A DNA stretch of 45,369 nt, from the NCBI GenBank assembly GCA_902582165.1, contig CACHQZ010000005.1, positions 1 through 45,369 of the forward strand. The letters run 5' to 3'. A model generated the notes under the pieces. The model was not told where the DNA came from, did not search any database, and worked only from the letters and a program-made list of their open reading frames with translations. This document shows, in pieces, positions 15,750 through 24,122 of this stretch (within the stretch, counting starts at the first letter, position 1; every line of letters begins with the position of its first letter). A program made the position numbers and the translations under genes. This DNA is from an uncultured Pelagibacteraceae bacterium. Its GTDB lineage: Bacteria; Pseudomonadota; Alphaproteobacteria; Pelagibacterales; Pelagibacteraceae.

Positions 15750-16331
15750 TAGAGAAGCTGCTTGCGCCTTTTTTTCCTCTCTAAGTTTAGCTTTTTTCTC
15801 TCTCTCGACTCTTCTTTTAGCTTTTTCTAAACTTTTTTGGTAAGCATCCTGAGTACAAAGTGCCAATATTACAGGATCTCTAGCTTTTAAATTTGAAAAA
15901 TTCCAATAACTTCTTTTTCTTATTAAAGAAACTGTACCCTTAGTACTCCCCACGAGCTTTGAAATTTGACCATCAGTTAATTCTGGTGCATTTTTACAAA
16001 GCCACAAAATTGCATCTGGTCTGTCTTGACGTTTTGATAATGGAGTATATTTAGGTTTTTTTCTTTCTTTTACTTCAATTTCATCAAGCTTTTTTAGTAA
16101 ACTAAGCTTCTTTGAGGGATTTTGTGAACATTGTTCAATTTCCTCTCTAGATAGTTGACCAGCTAATATTGGGTTATAAGCTTTAATTCCTTTTGCAACA
16201 TCGCCATCCGCTATTCCTTTAACCTCTAGTTCATGTAAATTACAAAATTCAGCAATCTGTTTGAATGTTAATGTAGTATTTTCAACTAACCAAACAGCAG
16301 TTGCTTTTGGCATAAAAGGTGTATCTGTCAT
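15747..16331 (-). CDS. trcR: TrcR-like cell cycle transcriptional regulator (DUF1013)
   Basis: A 194-residue protein of the alphaproteobacterial DUF1013 family, named TrcR in Caulobacter. The N-terminal block PFMPKATAVWLVENTTLTF and the central RPDAILWLCKNAPELTD with the adjoining helix-turn-helix-like GSTKGTVSLIRKRSYWN are characteristic. The C-terminus is a charged helix of Lys/Arg/Glu. It is thought to bind DNA and act in cell-cycle gene control. It lies 3 nt after rpmE, in the same direction. The regulatory targets cannot be judged from this window. Confidence 0.87.
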   Translation of the reverse strand: MTDTPFMPKATAVWLVENTTLTFKQIAEFCNLHELEVKGIADGDVAKGIKAYNPILAGQLSREEIEQCSQNPSKKLSLLKKLDEIEVKERKKPKYTPLSKRQDRPDAILWLCKNAPELTDGQISKLVGSTKGTVSLIRKRSYWNFSNLKARDPVILALCTQDAYQKSLEKAKRRVEREKKAKLREEKKAQAASL

Positions 16332-16334
16332 AAT

Positions 16335-16559
16335 TTATTTCTTTAATCTTAGGTTGCTGAATTTCTTATTGTATTTACTTACTCTTCCTTTATCTAGAAT
16401 TTTTTGGGTTCCGCCAGTCCAAGCATAATGTGATTTTGGATCGATGTCCAATTTTAAAGTGTCGTTCTCTTTGCCCCAAGTAGATCTAGTCTCAAACTCT
16501 GACCCATCTGTCATTACTACTTTAATTTTATGATAATTTGGATGTAAATTTTTTTTCAT
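16335..16559 (-). CDS. rpmE: 50S ribosomal protein L31, cysteine-free form
   Basis: A 74-residue protein beginning [14 protein letters not shown], the standard L31 start. The frame is open further to a TTG at 16595 but those 12 residues ([12 protein letters not shown]) are unlike L31, so I chose 16559. The Cys residues of the zinc form are absent: the [11 protein letters not shown] and [11 protein letters not shown] segments take their place. This is the C-minus type common in Alphaproteobacteria. It is flanked by suhB upstream and trcR downstream with no sizeable spacers. Confidence 0.92.
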   Translation of the reverse strand: MKKNLHPNYHKIKVVMTDGSEFETRSTWGKENDTLKLDIDPKSHYAWTGGTQKILDKGRVSKYNKKFSNLRLKK

Positions 16560-16587
16560 TTGCGGTGTTTTATAATAATAATTGTTT

Positions 16588-17388
16588 TTACTCAATATCT
16601 TTTTTTAAAATTAAACCTTTTAATTCTTCATGAATACTAGAGTTAGAGGCAATAACATTCCTTTTTAAAGGCAAGTCTGCATCATTCTCAAAAAAATCTA
16701 TAAATCCACCTGCTTCTTTTATAATTACCATACCTGCAGCAATATCCCAATAATTCAATTCTCTTTGCCAATATCCATCAAATCTTCCACAGGCAACATA
16801 AGCAATATCTAATGCAGCGCTTCCAAATTTTCTAACATTAGAAACTCGTTTAGAAATTTCAATGTATTCTGAAAAAATTTTATCTTTGATTTTACTAGCT
16901 TGCTTTGGTCCCCCAGTCACTATCAAAGCATCAGTAATTTTATTTTTTTTGGAAACTCTTATTCTAGAATTATTAAGATAAGCACCATTTCCTTTTTCTG
17001 CACAAAACATTTCATTAGTAATAGGATTAAAAATAACCCCACATTTGATTTCCCCTTCCTCTTCGTAACCTATCGAGATAGCAAATTGTGGTATACCATT
17101 TAAAAAGTTCATTGTTCCATCAATAGGATCAATAATCCATCTATTTTTATCGTTTGACTTATTAATATATCCAGTTTCTTCAGTTATTATTCCATAATCA
17201 GGATGTGCTTTATACAATTCGTCAATAATAATTTTTTCTGTTCTTTTATCAGCGGAAGAAACAAAATCACCTGGACCTTTAGTTGATACTTGTAAATTTT
17301 CTATTTCTCCAAAATCTCTAATCAAAAACTTAGAGGCTTTCATACAAGCCCTATTTATTAAATTTATTTGTGGAGAGTTTAATCTCAT
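16588..17388 (-). CDS. suhB: Inositol monophosphatase family protein (SuhB-like)
   Basis: A 266-residue Mg-dependent phosphatase. The metal-binding EE of ITEETGY is near residue 70, DPIDGTMNF near 87-95, and WDIAAGM near 218 completes the site. It hydrolyses inositol-1-phosphate or related phosphates; in Gammaproteobacteria SuhB also affects rRNA antitermination, a role not shown here. A TTG one codon upstream (17391) is possible, but the ATG at 17388 directly overlaps the efp stop (TGATG) and is preferred. Confidence 0.9.
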   Translation of the reverse strand: MRLNSPQINLINRACMKASKFLIRDFGEIENLQVSTKGPGDFVSSADKRTEKIIIDELYKAHPDYGIITEETGYINKSNDKNRWIIDPIDGTMNFLNGIPQFAISIGYEEEGEIKCGVIFNPITNEMFCAEKGNGAYLNNSRIRVSKKNKITDALIVTGGPKQASKIKDKIFSEYIEISKRVSNVRKFGSAALDIAYVACGRFDGYWQRELNYWDIAAGMVIIKEAGGFIDFFENDADLPLKRNVIASNSSIHEELKGLILKKDIE

Positions 17389-17951
17389 CAATTTACTCTT
17401 TTTACATATTCTAATGACCTTGTATCAATAATAATTTTTTCCCCACTCTCAATAAAAGGTGGTACATTAATTTTAATTCCACAATCTAAGACAGCAGGCT
17501 TATATGAGGAGGAGGCAGTTTGATTTTTAATAGCCGCATCAGTACTTTCAACTATACACTCGATTGTATTAGGAAGTTCCAACGAAATAGGTTTATCGTC
17601 CATAAAAGAAATTGATACTTCTAAATTTTCTTTTAAAAGTTTATATTTCTCTCCAGCAATAGTTTTTGAAAATTCGACCTGTTCAAAAGTTTTATTATCC
17701 ATAAAATGACAGTTTTCACCATCAATGTACAAAAAATTAAACTTTTTCTCATCGACCTCAGCCTTTTCAACAGTTTCATTAGATCTAAATCTCTCATTCA
17801 ACTTTGTACCCTTAACAATACTTTTTAATTCTACTTGGTTAAAAGCCCCACCCTTACCTGGTTTGACATGTTGAGTTTTAAGCACATTCCAATAGTCGTT
17901 CTTATGTTCTATTATCATTCCTGGTTTTATTTCAATAGCAGTTATTTTCAT
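17388..17951 (-). CDS. efp: Translation elongation factor P
   Basis: A 187-residue EF-P with the three-domain layout. The tip loop HVKPGKGGAF contains Lys33, the residue modified in lysine-type EF-Ps. The signature IDTRSLEYVKR is at the C-terminus and SLELPNTIECIV marks the second domain boundary. It relieves ribosome stalling at proline runs. The modification genes (epmA, epmB) are not in this window. It starts by overlapping the ThiE-like stop (4 nt) and overlaps suhB at its end. Confidence 0.95.
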   Translation of the reverse strand: MKITAIEIKPGMIIEHKNDYWNVLKTQHVKPGKGGAFNQVELKSIVKGTKLNERFRSNETVEKAEVDEKKFNFLYIDGENCHFMDNKTFEQVEFSKTIAGEKYKLLKENLEVSISFMDDKPISLELPNTIECIVESTDAAIKNQTASSSYKPAVLDCGIKINVPPFIESGEKIIIDTRSLEYVKRVN

Positions 17952-18550
17952 TTAAATTTTCTAATCGCTTGTTCCGGTTTTAGATTTGGGTTATCCCAAA
18001 TAAAACTTGATAATGCAATATATTTTGCTCCAGCATTCATTAATTTTTTGTAATTAATATTATTAATACCGCCAATTACGACAATTGGTTTTTTTATATT
18101 TTTTTTTGCCCATCTTAAAATACTTAAATTTGCTTTTTTGGCATTTGGTTTCAGTCTTGATTTAAAAAATGACCCAAAGGCAATATAATCTGCTTTATTA
18201 TTAATAGCATTACTTGCAAGGATTTTAGAATTATGACATGTAATCCCTAAGATTTTCCCTTTAAGTAATTTTCTTGCAATCTTAAAAGATCCATCGTGTT
18301 GACCCATATGACACCCATTAGCATTAGTTTTGGAAGTTAAAATAAAATAATCATTGATAATTAATTTGACTTTATGTTTATTTGTTATTTTTTTTATCTT
18401 TTGTGAGATATTGTAAAGTTTTTTTTGATTTACGTTTTTTAATCTAAGTTGGAAAAACTTAACATTTTTAACTGACAATACTTTATCTAAAACATCATAG
18501 AAACTTTGACTAACTTTGTTTGGTGAAATTAAGTAAACAAATCTCTTCAA
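17948..18550 (-). CDS. thiE: Thiamine-phosphate synthase family protein (ThiE-like)
   Basis: About 200 residues, TIM-barrel. The QLRLK pyrophosphate motif, LIINDY (metal site), CHMGQHD and GITCHN match ThiE, and PIVVIGGIN is the usual late barrel strand. The GPxFxTxTK loop is altered to GSFFKSRLKPN but keeps the lysine. It would join HMP pyrophosphate and thiazole phosphate to give thiamine phosphate. The open frame extends upstream to 18592 inside the aldolase gene; I chose the TTG at 18550, 5 nt after the aldolase stop, because the conserved strand begins there (KRFVYLISP). The symbol rests on motifs; TenI is an alternative. Confidence 0.75.
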   Translation of the reverse strand: MKRFVYLISPNKVSQSFYDVLDKVLSVKNVKFFQLRLKNVNQKKLYNISQKIKKITNKHKVKLIINDYFILTSKTNANGCHMGQHDGSFKIARKLLKGKILGITCHNSKILASNAINNKADYIAFGSFFKSRLKPNAKKANLSILRWAKKNIKKPIVVIGGINNINYKKLMNAGAKYIALSSFIWDNPNLKPEQAIRKFK

Positions 18551-18555
18551 AATTG

Positions 18556-19572
18556 CTAGGCCGCAAATTCTTTTTCTAAATCTTCTGACCACTCCCCTTT
18601 AGATGAAAGACCATTCATTCTAGCTCTATGGTTAAAAGCTTTTTGAATATTTTCTATATTTTCTTGATTTTTTCCGAACTCTTTTAACGCGCTTGCTTGC
18701 AATCCTCTTCCATACGAGAAAGTAATTAAAAAATTAGAATCGTTGATTTTATTAATTTCATTTAAGTTTTTACTAGCCTCTATTTCTGACTGCCCTCCAG
18801 ACAAAAAAGCTATGCTAGGCACATCAGCTGGAACATTTTTCCTCAAACAATCTAAAGTTTTATTAGCAATTTCCTTTGTGCTAGATTTATCTTTGCAACC
18901 TGAGCCGGGTATAACCATATTAGGTTTAAGTACAGTTCCTTTTAAATCAACTTTATGTATTTCGAGCTCATTATAACACTCGTTAAGCACATTCGTTGTA
19001 ACTTGGTAGCATTTGTCAATATTATGCGAACCGTCCATTAAAACTTCTGGTTCAATAATTGGTACCATTTTAGCCTCCTGCACTAAAGCAGCATATCTTG
19101 CTAATGCATGGGCATTGGACTTAATTGATTGAGAAGAAGGAGATTTATCTGTTATTTTATATACTGCCCTCCATTTTGTAAATCTTGCACCTAATTCGTA
19201 GTATTCTCTCAACCTTTCTCTCAAACCATCTAAACCTTCTGTTACAGTCTCATCAATAGATCCAGCTAATAGTTTAGCACCTTTGTCGACTTTTATACCA
19301 GGCACAGCTCCGTGTTTAGAAATTAGTTCTGGAATTGAAGGGCCTTGAGTAGTTTTTTGCCTAATTGTTTCATCAAATAAAATTACTCCGCCAATAAAAT
19401 CTTTCATAGCACTTGAATTAAAAAGAGTTTGTCTAAAACTTAGTCTATTTTTTTCTACATTTTCAACATTTATACTTTTAAATCTTTTAGCTATTGTTCC
19501 AGTACTTTCATCAGCTGCCAGAATACCTTTACCTTTAGCGCACATTTTTTTTGCAATTTCATTTAATGTCAT
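18556..19572 (-). CDS. Class I fructose-bisphosphate aldolase
   Basis: A 338-residue class I (Schiff-base) aldolase of the eukaryote-like type. ILAADESTGTI near 17-27, FTKWRAVYKI near 131-140, PIIEPEVL near 171-178 and VLKPNMVIPG near 214-223 (Lys216 as Schiff-base lysine) are all present. It splits fructose-1,6-bisphosphate into triose phosphates, or runs in reverse for gluconeogenesis. It lies 9 nt after pgk. No class II aldolase is present here. Confidence 0.95.
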   Translation of the reverse strand: MTLNEIAKKMCAKGKGILAADESTGTIAKRFKSINVENVEKNRLSFRQTLFNSSAMKDFIGGVILFDETIRQKTTQGPSIPELISKHGAVPGIKVDKGAKLLAGSIDETVTEGLDGLRERLREYYELGARFTKWRAVYKITDKSPSSQSIKSNAHALARYAALVQEAKMVPIIEPEVLMDGSHNIDKCYQVTTNVLNECYNELEIHKVDLKGTVLKPNMVIPGSGCKDKSSTKEIANKTLDCLRKNVPADVPSIAFLSGGQSEIEASKNLNEINKINDSNFLITFSYGRGLQASALKEFGKNQENIENIQKAFNHRARMNGLSSKGEWSEDLEKEFAA

Positions 19573-19581
19573 AGCGATTAT

Positions 19582-20772
19582 TTATTTTAAAACACTTATA
19601 CCAGGCAAGTCTTTTCCTTCTAAGAACTCTAAAAATGCCCCTCCTGCTGTTGATAAGTGTGAGAAAGAAAGTTTATTATTATATTTGTTTATTGCAGCTA
19701 GAGTGTCACCACCCCCAATCACAGATATTAAAGATTTTTTAGTAGTATTTTTAGAGATGATTTCTGCAATCGAAAAAGTACCCTTAGAAAAATTTTCATT
19801 TTCAAAATATCCAGCTGGCCCATTCCACAAAACCGTATTAGATTCGTTTATCTTTTTTTTTATATTTTTAATTGTGTTATCACCAATATCTAAAATTATT
19901 TCTTCATCATTCACTTCGTCAAGATTTTTATATTTACCTGTTCCATCATAATCTATACCCACAACACAATCCTCTGGTATTAGTATCTCACAATTACACA
20001 ACCCTGCTTTTTTATAGATATTATCAATTATCTTTTTTGTGTTATCCTCAATTAAAGATTTTCCAACTTTTAAATTTTTATAAACAAAAAAGTTATTGGC
20101 CATAGCTCCAACAATTATAAGATTATTAACTTTTTTTATGAGACTAGTAATAACATTAATTTTTGTTGAAATTTTAGATCCACCTAAAATGCAAGTGACT
20201 GGCTCTTTTTTATTTTTAATAATAAGGTTTATTGCTGTTATTTCCTTCTTTAATAATGGACCAGCATAACTTTTTTTTACAAAATTTGTGATATTATGTA
20301 TAGAAGCCTGTTTTCTATGAGAGCATGAAAATGCATCGTTAATGTAAAAATCTCCGAGTTCACCTAATCTTTTTGAAAATTCCTCATTATTTTCAGTTTC
20401 TTCTTTGAAGTATCTGATATTCTCAATTAGTATAACCTCACCTGCTTTGAGGTGGGAAAATTTTTCTTTTGTTTCATTATCGAGGTCTCCTTTAAAAAAA
20501 AATACATTAGTTTTAAGCGCATTTTTAAGATATCTATAAATTGGTATTAAGGACAATTCAGGAACCTTAACTCCTTTAGGACGACCTAAATGACTTATTA
20601 TTATTATTTTAGCTTTTTTTTCTATTAATCTTTTAATAAATGGCAAGCACAGTATAATTCTAGTATCATCAGTTATTTTTTGATCTTTTATTGGAACATT
20701 CAAATCCAATCTTAGAATAATTTTTTGGTTTTCAACTATTAGCTCATCAGGAAAGAAATTTATTTTATCCAT
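19582..20772 (-). CDS. pgk: Phosphoglycerate kinase
   Basis: A 396-residue monomeric kinase of normal length. The substrate site RLDLNVPIK and SHLGRPKG near the N-terminus, IENIRYFKEE near 120-130, and the nucleotide site with VIGGGDTLAA near the C-terminus are visible. It interconverts 1,3-bisphosphoglycerate and 3-phosphoglycerate. It starts 3 nt after the transketolase stop. The gap gene, usually between tkt and pgk in Alphaproteobacteria, is absent from this spot. Confidence 0.95.
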   Translation of the reverse strand: MDKINFFPDELIVENQKIILRLDLNVPIKDQKITDDTRIILCLPFIKRLIEKKAKIIIISHLGRPKGVKVPELSLIPIYRYLKNALKTNVFFFKGDLDNETKEKFSHLKAGEVILIENIRYFKEETENNEEFSKRLGELGDFYINDAFSCSHRKQASIHNITNFVKKSYAGPLLKKEITAINLIIKNKKEPVTCILGGSKISTKINVITSLIKKVNNLIIVGAMANNFFVYKNLKVGKSLIEDNTKKIIDNIYKKAGLCNCEILIPEDCVVGIDYDGTGKYKNLDEVNDEEIILDIGDNTIKNIKKKINESNTVLWNGPAGYFENENFSKGTFSIAEIISKNTTKKSLISVIGGGDTLAAINKYNNKLSFSHLSTAGGAFLEFLEGKDLPGISVLK

Positions 20773-20775
20773 TAA

Positions 20776-22758
20776 CTACTCTCTTAATTTTTTTTGGATA
20801 ATACCTGTAATATCTTCCTCTGATAATTTAAAATATTTGTATACTTCTTTATAAGGGGCGCTTTCTCCAAATTTGTTTATACCAAGATTAAGTCCTTTAT
20901 TCTTTATGTATTTTTTCCAAGACATTATATTCCCGGCTTCTATTGTCACAATTAATGAATTGTCCTCTAAAATATCTCTACGGTAATCTTCTGACTGTTT
21001 GTCAAAAAGCTCCATACATGGCATTGAAACTACTTTGGAATGAATATTATTTTCTTTAAGTCTTTCTTGAACTTTAAGAGCAAGTTCTACCTCTGTACCT
21101 GAAGCGACTATTGTTAGGTTACTTTCATGAGAGGTAATATTTACTACGTACGCACCTTTTTCACACTTATTCTCTTTTGTATTTGTTGGATTAATGTAAG
21201 GGACTTTTTGTCTTGATAACGCAATGACACTAGGTGTCCTATCGCTTTTTAATGCTATCTCCCAGCACTCCAAAGTTTCATTTATATCTGCAGGTCTAAA
21301 AACGTTTAAATTTGGAATTGCTCTAAGCCCAGTAAGCTGTTCAATAGGTTGGTGAGTTGGACCATCTTCTCCTAAACCTATTGAGTCATGAGAAAAAATG
21401 TATATTACTTTCAGACCCATCAAGGCAGACAATCTTATTGAAGGTTTACTATAGTCAGAAAAAATCAAAAAAGTTCCTCCATAAGGAATTATTCCCCCAT
21501 AAAGAGCTAGACCATTCATTATTGCTGACATACCGTGTTCTCTAACTCCGTAATGTATATAATTTCCATCGAAATTTTTTGAATTAATAATTTTTGAATT
21601 ATTAGTTTTAGTATTATTAGATCCGCTCAAGTCAGCAGAACCACCTATGAGTTGTGGGAGTAAAGCAGAAATACTTTCAATTGATGCCATAGAGCATTGC
21701 CGAGTAGCTAAGCTAGGCTTTAAGTCATAATATTTAGTTTTTTCTTTTTCAATTAAGTTTTCTAGGTTGCTCAAATTAGAATTTGTAAAATTTTTGTCTA
21801 AAACATTTTTATTTTTTGAATTCTTTTTATTAATTGTTTGTTGCCATTTTTTCTCCAATATTTCACCCCTTTTACCAATTTTTCTCCATTCATCTAAAAT
21901 TTCTTGAGGAATCTCAAACGGTTTATTTTTCCATTTAAGTTTTTTTCTTACTAGTTCGATTTCTTCATTACCAAGAGGAGAGCCGTGGGAAGAAGCCTTT
22001 CCAGATTTGTTTGGGGATCCAAAGCCAATTATAGTTTTACATGATATAATAGTAGGTTTATTCGATTTACATGCTTTTGAAATTGCTTTAGATATTTGTT
22101 TTTCATTGTGTCCATTTATATCTAAAAAGTTCCAACCATAGGCCTCAAATCTTTTTTTATAATTATCGGAAACACTCAAGGAAGTGGAACCATCAATAGA
22201 TATTTTATTATTATCAAAAAAAACTATTAAATTTTTTAATTTTAAATGTCCTGCTAAACTCATTACCTCATGACTAATTCCCTCCATAAAGTCTCCATCA
22301 CTAGCAATCACGTAAGTTTTATTATTAATAAAATTTGAACCAAATTTTTTTCTATAAATTTCTTCAGCAATAGCCATACCAACAGCATTACCTAAGCCTT
22401 GACCTAAAGGTCCAGTGGTTGTTTCAATTCCAGTTCCTTTTTTGTATTCCGGATGACCGGCACAAATACTTTTAAATTGTCTAAAATTTTTTATATCCTC
22501 TAGTGAAACCGATTTATAGCCTGTTAAATAAAGAAGTGAGTATAAAAGCATCGATCCATGTCCTGCTGATAAAATAAATCTATCTCTATTGATCCAATCA
22601 GGATTTTTAGGATTAAACCTCAGGTGGTATTTAAACAACACAGTAGCAACATCAGCCATTCCCATAGGCATACCAGGGTGACCAGAATTCGCTTTTTGCA
22701 CAGCATCGATTGATAAAAATCTTACTGCGTTTGATAATTGATTTAAATTAATGCTCAC
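20776..22758 (-). CDS. tkt: Transketolase
   Basis: A 660-residue thiamine-diphosphate enzyme of the pentose phosphate pathway. GHPGMPMG near residue 26, the thiamine-binding GDG...N motif (ASDGDFMEG to FDNNKISIDG, about 155-190) and the C-terminal EDGPTHQPIEQLTG (about 465) are all typical. It begins with GTG at 22758 and has no strong Shine-Dalgarno. It heads the minus-strand run that includes pgk and fba. The lone transaldolase-like gene at 12670 may be its partner. Confidence 0.95.
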   Translation of the reverse strand: MSINLNQLSNAVRFLSIDAVQKANSGHPGMPMGMADVATVLFKYHLRFNPKNPDWINRDRFILSAGHGSMLLYSLLYLTGYKSVSLEDIKNFRQFKSICAGHPEYKKGTGIETTTGPLGQGLGNAVGMAIAEEIYRKKFGSNFINNKTYVIASDGDFMEGISHEVMSLAGHLKLKNLIVFFDNNKISIDGSTSLSVSDNYKKRFEAYGWNFLDINGHNEKQISKAISKACKSNKPTIISCKTIIGFGSPNKSGKASSHGSPLGNEEIELVRKKLKWKNKPFEIPQEILDEWRKIGKRGEILEKKWQQTINKKNSKNKNVLDKNFTNSNLSNLENLIEKEKTKYYDLKPSLATRQCSMASIESISALLPQLIGGSADLSGSNNTKTNNSKIINSKNFDGNYIHYGVREHGMSAIMNGLALYGGIIPYGGTFLIFSDYSKPSIRLSALMGLKVIYIFSHDSIGLGEDGPTHQPIEQLTGLRAIPNLNVFRPADINETLECWEIALKSDRTPSVIALSRQKVPYINPTNTKENKCEKGAYVVNITSHESNLTIVASGTEVELALKVQERLKENNIHSKVVSMPCMELFDKQSEDYRRDILEDNSLIVTIEAGNIMSWKKYIKNKGLNLGINKFGESAPYKEVYKYFKLSEEDITGIIQKKLRE

Positions 22759-22767
22759 TTTTAATAA

Positions 22768-22796
22768 CCTATATAGACTTAAACTAAGTATATCAA
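22768..22796 (-). promoter_or_regulatory. Possible promoter for tkt-pgk-fba
   Basis: On the minus strand, TTGATA (22791-22796) and TATAGG (22768-22773) are 17 nt apart in the 57-nt divergent spacer. Predicted transcription starts 3-4 nt before the tkt GTG. The -10 hexamer is imperfect. Confidence 0.45.
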
Positions 22797-22801
22797 TATT
22801 A

Positions 22802-22810
22802 TGATATAAT
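22802..22810 (+). promoter_or_regulatory. Extended -10 promoter element for the zapA operon
   Basis: TGATATAAT at 22802-22810 is a perfect extended -10 (TGN plus TATAAT). The ATG at 22816 is only 5 nt after it, so the transcript would be leaderless or nearly so. No good -35 box is seen at 17 nt, which an extended -10 can tolerate. Confidence 0.6.
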
Positions 22811-22815
22811 ATTTT

Positions 22816-23139
22816 ATGAGTATAATTGAAAAAAAAGAAAAAAATTTAATTCAACTAATTGATAAATTAAATTCACTTTCACTTAGTTATTCACACCCGA
22901 CTTATGAAATTGAAAAAATTAAAACTGAAAAAAATGAAATATTGAGACAAAAAAATGAAATCGAAAATAAAAATCAAGTTTTACTAAGAGAACACAAATA
23001 TTTAAAAGATAAAATAAAGAGTTTACAAAATGAAGCTCAAAAGAGAGCAGAATTAGAAGATAATTTTAACAGGGAGTTAGACGAGCTAAATCAGGAAACT
23101 GAAAAATTAGTTTCAGATATTGAAAAATGGCAAATGTAA
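22816..23139 (+). CDS. Coiled-coil protein upstream of zapA (DUF4164-like)
   Basis: A 107-residue protein, almost entirely charged coiled coil, without a signal peptide or membrane helix. It resembles the small DUF4164-type proteins encoded immediately before zapA in Alphaproteobacteria. It overlaps zapA by 13 nt, which suggests co-translation and a possible role in division or Z-ring organisation. There is no catalytic motif, and sequence bias could mimic family similarity. Its predicted promoter would give a leaderless mRNA. Confidence 0.65.
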   Translation: MSIIEKKEKNLIQLIDKLNSLSLSYSHPTYEIEKIKTEKNEILRQKNEIENKNQVLLREHKYLKDKIKSLQNEAQKRAELEDNFNRELDELNQETEKLVSDIEKWQM

Positions 23140-23573
23140 ATATTAAATTTAATAATAAAGATTATTTGTTATCTTGCGACGATGGACAAGAGGAGTCCTT
23201 GAAAAAACTTACCCAGTTTTTAGACAGAAAATACTCTGAGCTTAAAGAAAAACTAGGTAATATCGGAGAAAATAAACTACTGCTAATTACTACTATAAAA
23301 TTAATTGATGAATATTTTGATTTAAAACAAAAAGTTACTCATCAAAAAAACAAATTAGATGAAATATCAAATAAATTTAGGGAAATAAGATCTTTGGCAA
23401 TAGAGTACAAAAAAGGCAAAGATATTGAGACGCAACAATTAAATAGTGAATTAGATAAATTTAAGGAAATGATTGAAAAAAATAATTCATTGTACGAGTC
23501 AATGCTAGATAAAACAACGCAGTCTCTAGAAAAAATAATCTCAAATACAGAGCATCTTTCTAAAATCCAATAG
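23127..23573 (+). CDS. zapA: Cell division protein ZapA
   Basis: A 148-residue protein with the ZapA N-terminal head (NVNIKFNNKDYLLSCDDGQEE) followed by a long coiled coil. LLITTIKLIDEYFDLKQ matches the helix that forms the ZapA dimer. It promotes bundling of FtsZ filaments at the Z ring. The C-terminal coiled coil is longer than in short ZapA proteins, as is usual in this class. The stop codon is directly followed by the next ATG, leaving no space for the 6S RNA gene found here in some bacteria. Confidence 0.85.
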   Translation: MANVNIKFNNKDYLLSCDDGQEESLKKLTQFLDRKYSELKEKLGNIGENKLLLITTIKLIDEYFDLKQKVTHQKNKLDEISNKFREIRSLAIEYKKGKDIETQQLNSELDKFKEMIEKNNSLYESMLDKTTQSLEKIISNTEHLSKIQ

Positions 23574-24122
23574 ATGGATAAAAGTTTATTAAGGAAAAAT
23601 TTTCTTTTAAAACGTAAGAAAAAATATTATGAGATTAATGAAAAATTTTTTAATCCTCTTTTTCAATTAATAAAGAAAAAATATAAGAGTAAAAAAATCA
23701 ACTTATCTCTTTACTATCCAACTTTTTCAGAGGTAAATGTTTTCGCTATTTTCAAAAATAAACAAGCATCTCATTTTAAATTTCTTCTTCCAATCATTGA
23801 ACAAAATAATTCGATGAATTTTCATAGATGGAAAATAGGAGATGTTTTGACAGTCAATAAATTTGGGATACCTGAGCCTTTAAGAACCAAATCAATAATA
23901 CCTGATATACTTTTAGTTCCTCTAATATCATTCGATAAGGCAAAAAATAGACTTGGTTATGGAAAGGGTTATTATGATCGTTTTTTGAATAGATATTTAG
24001 AAAGAAAAAAAAATATTTTAACAATCGGAGTTGCTTTTTACTTTCAAAAATATCATAAACTCCCAAAAACAAAAACAGATGTTCAATTAGACAAAATAAT
24101 AACTGAAAAGGGAATTTTTTGA
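23574..24122 (+). CDS. 5-formyltetrahydrofolate cyclo-ligase
   Basis: A 182-residue enzyme of the YgfA/MTHFS family that converts 5-formyl-THF to 5,10-methenyl-THF using ATP. The C-terminal signature LGYGKGYYDRFL at about 128-140 binds ATP. LVPLISFDKAKNR precedes it. The zapA to ygfA order is conserved in many Proteobacteria. Its ATG immediately follows the zapA stop, and its TGA overlaps the TTG start of the next gene. Confidence 0.9.
   Translation: MDKSLLRKNFLLKRKKKYYEINEKFFNPLFQLIKKKYKSKKINLSLYYPTFSEVNVFAIFKNKQASHFKFLLPIIEQNNSMNFHRWKIGDVLTVNKFGIPEPLRTKSIIPDILLVPLISFDKAKNRLGYGKGYYDRFLNRYLERKKNILTIGVAFYFQKYHKLPKTKTDVQLDKIITEKGIF

Noticed and set aside
20029-20105. Open frames on the strand opposite pgk, tkt, typA and other long genes
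   Set aside because: They have no conserved motifs or start signals, and lie wholly inside clear genes. They are by-products of base composition.
23560-23590. 6S RNA (ssrS) between zapA and the cyclo-ligase gene, where it lies in some bacteria
   Set aside because: The zapA stop and the next ATG are adjacent, leaving no spacer.
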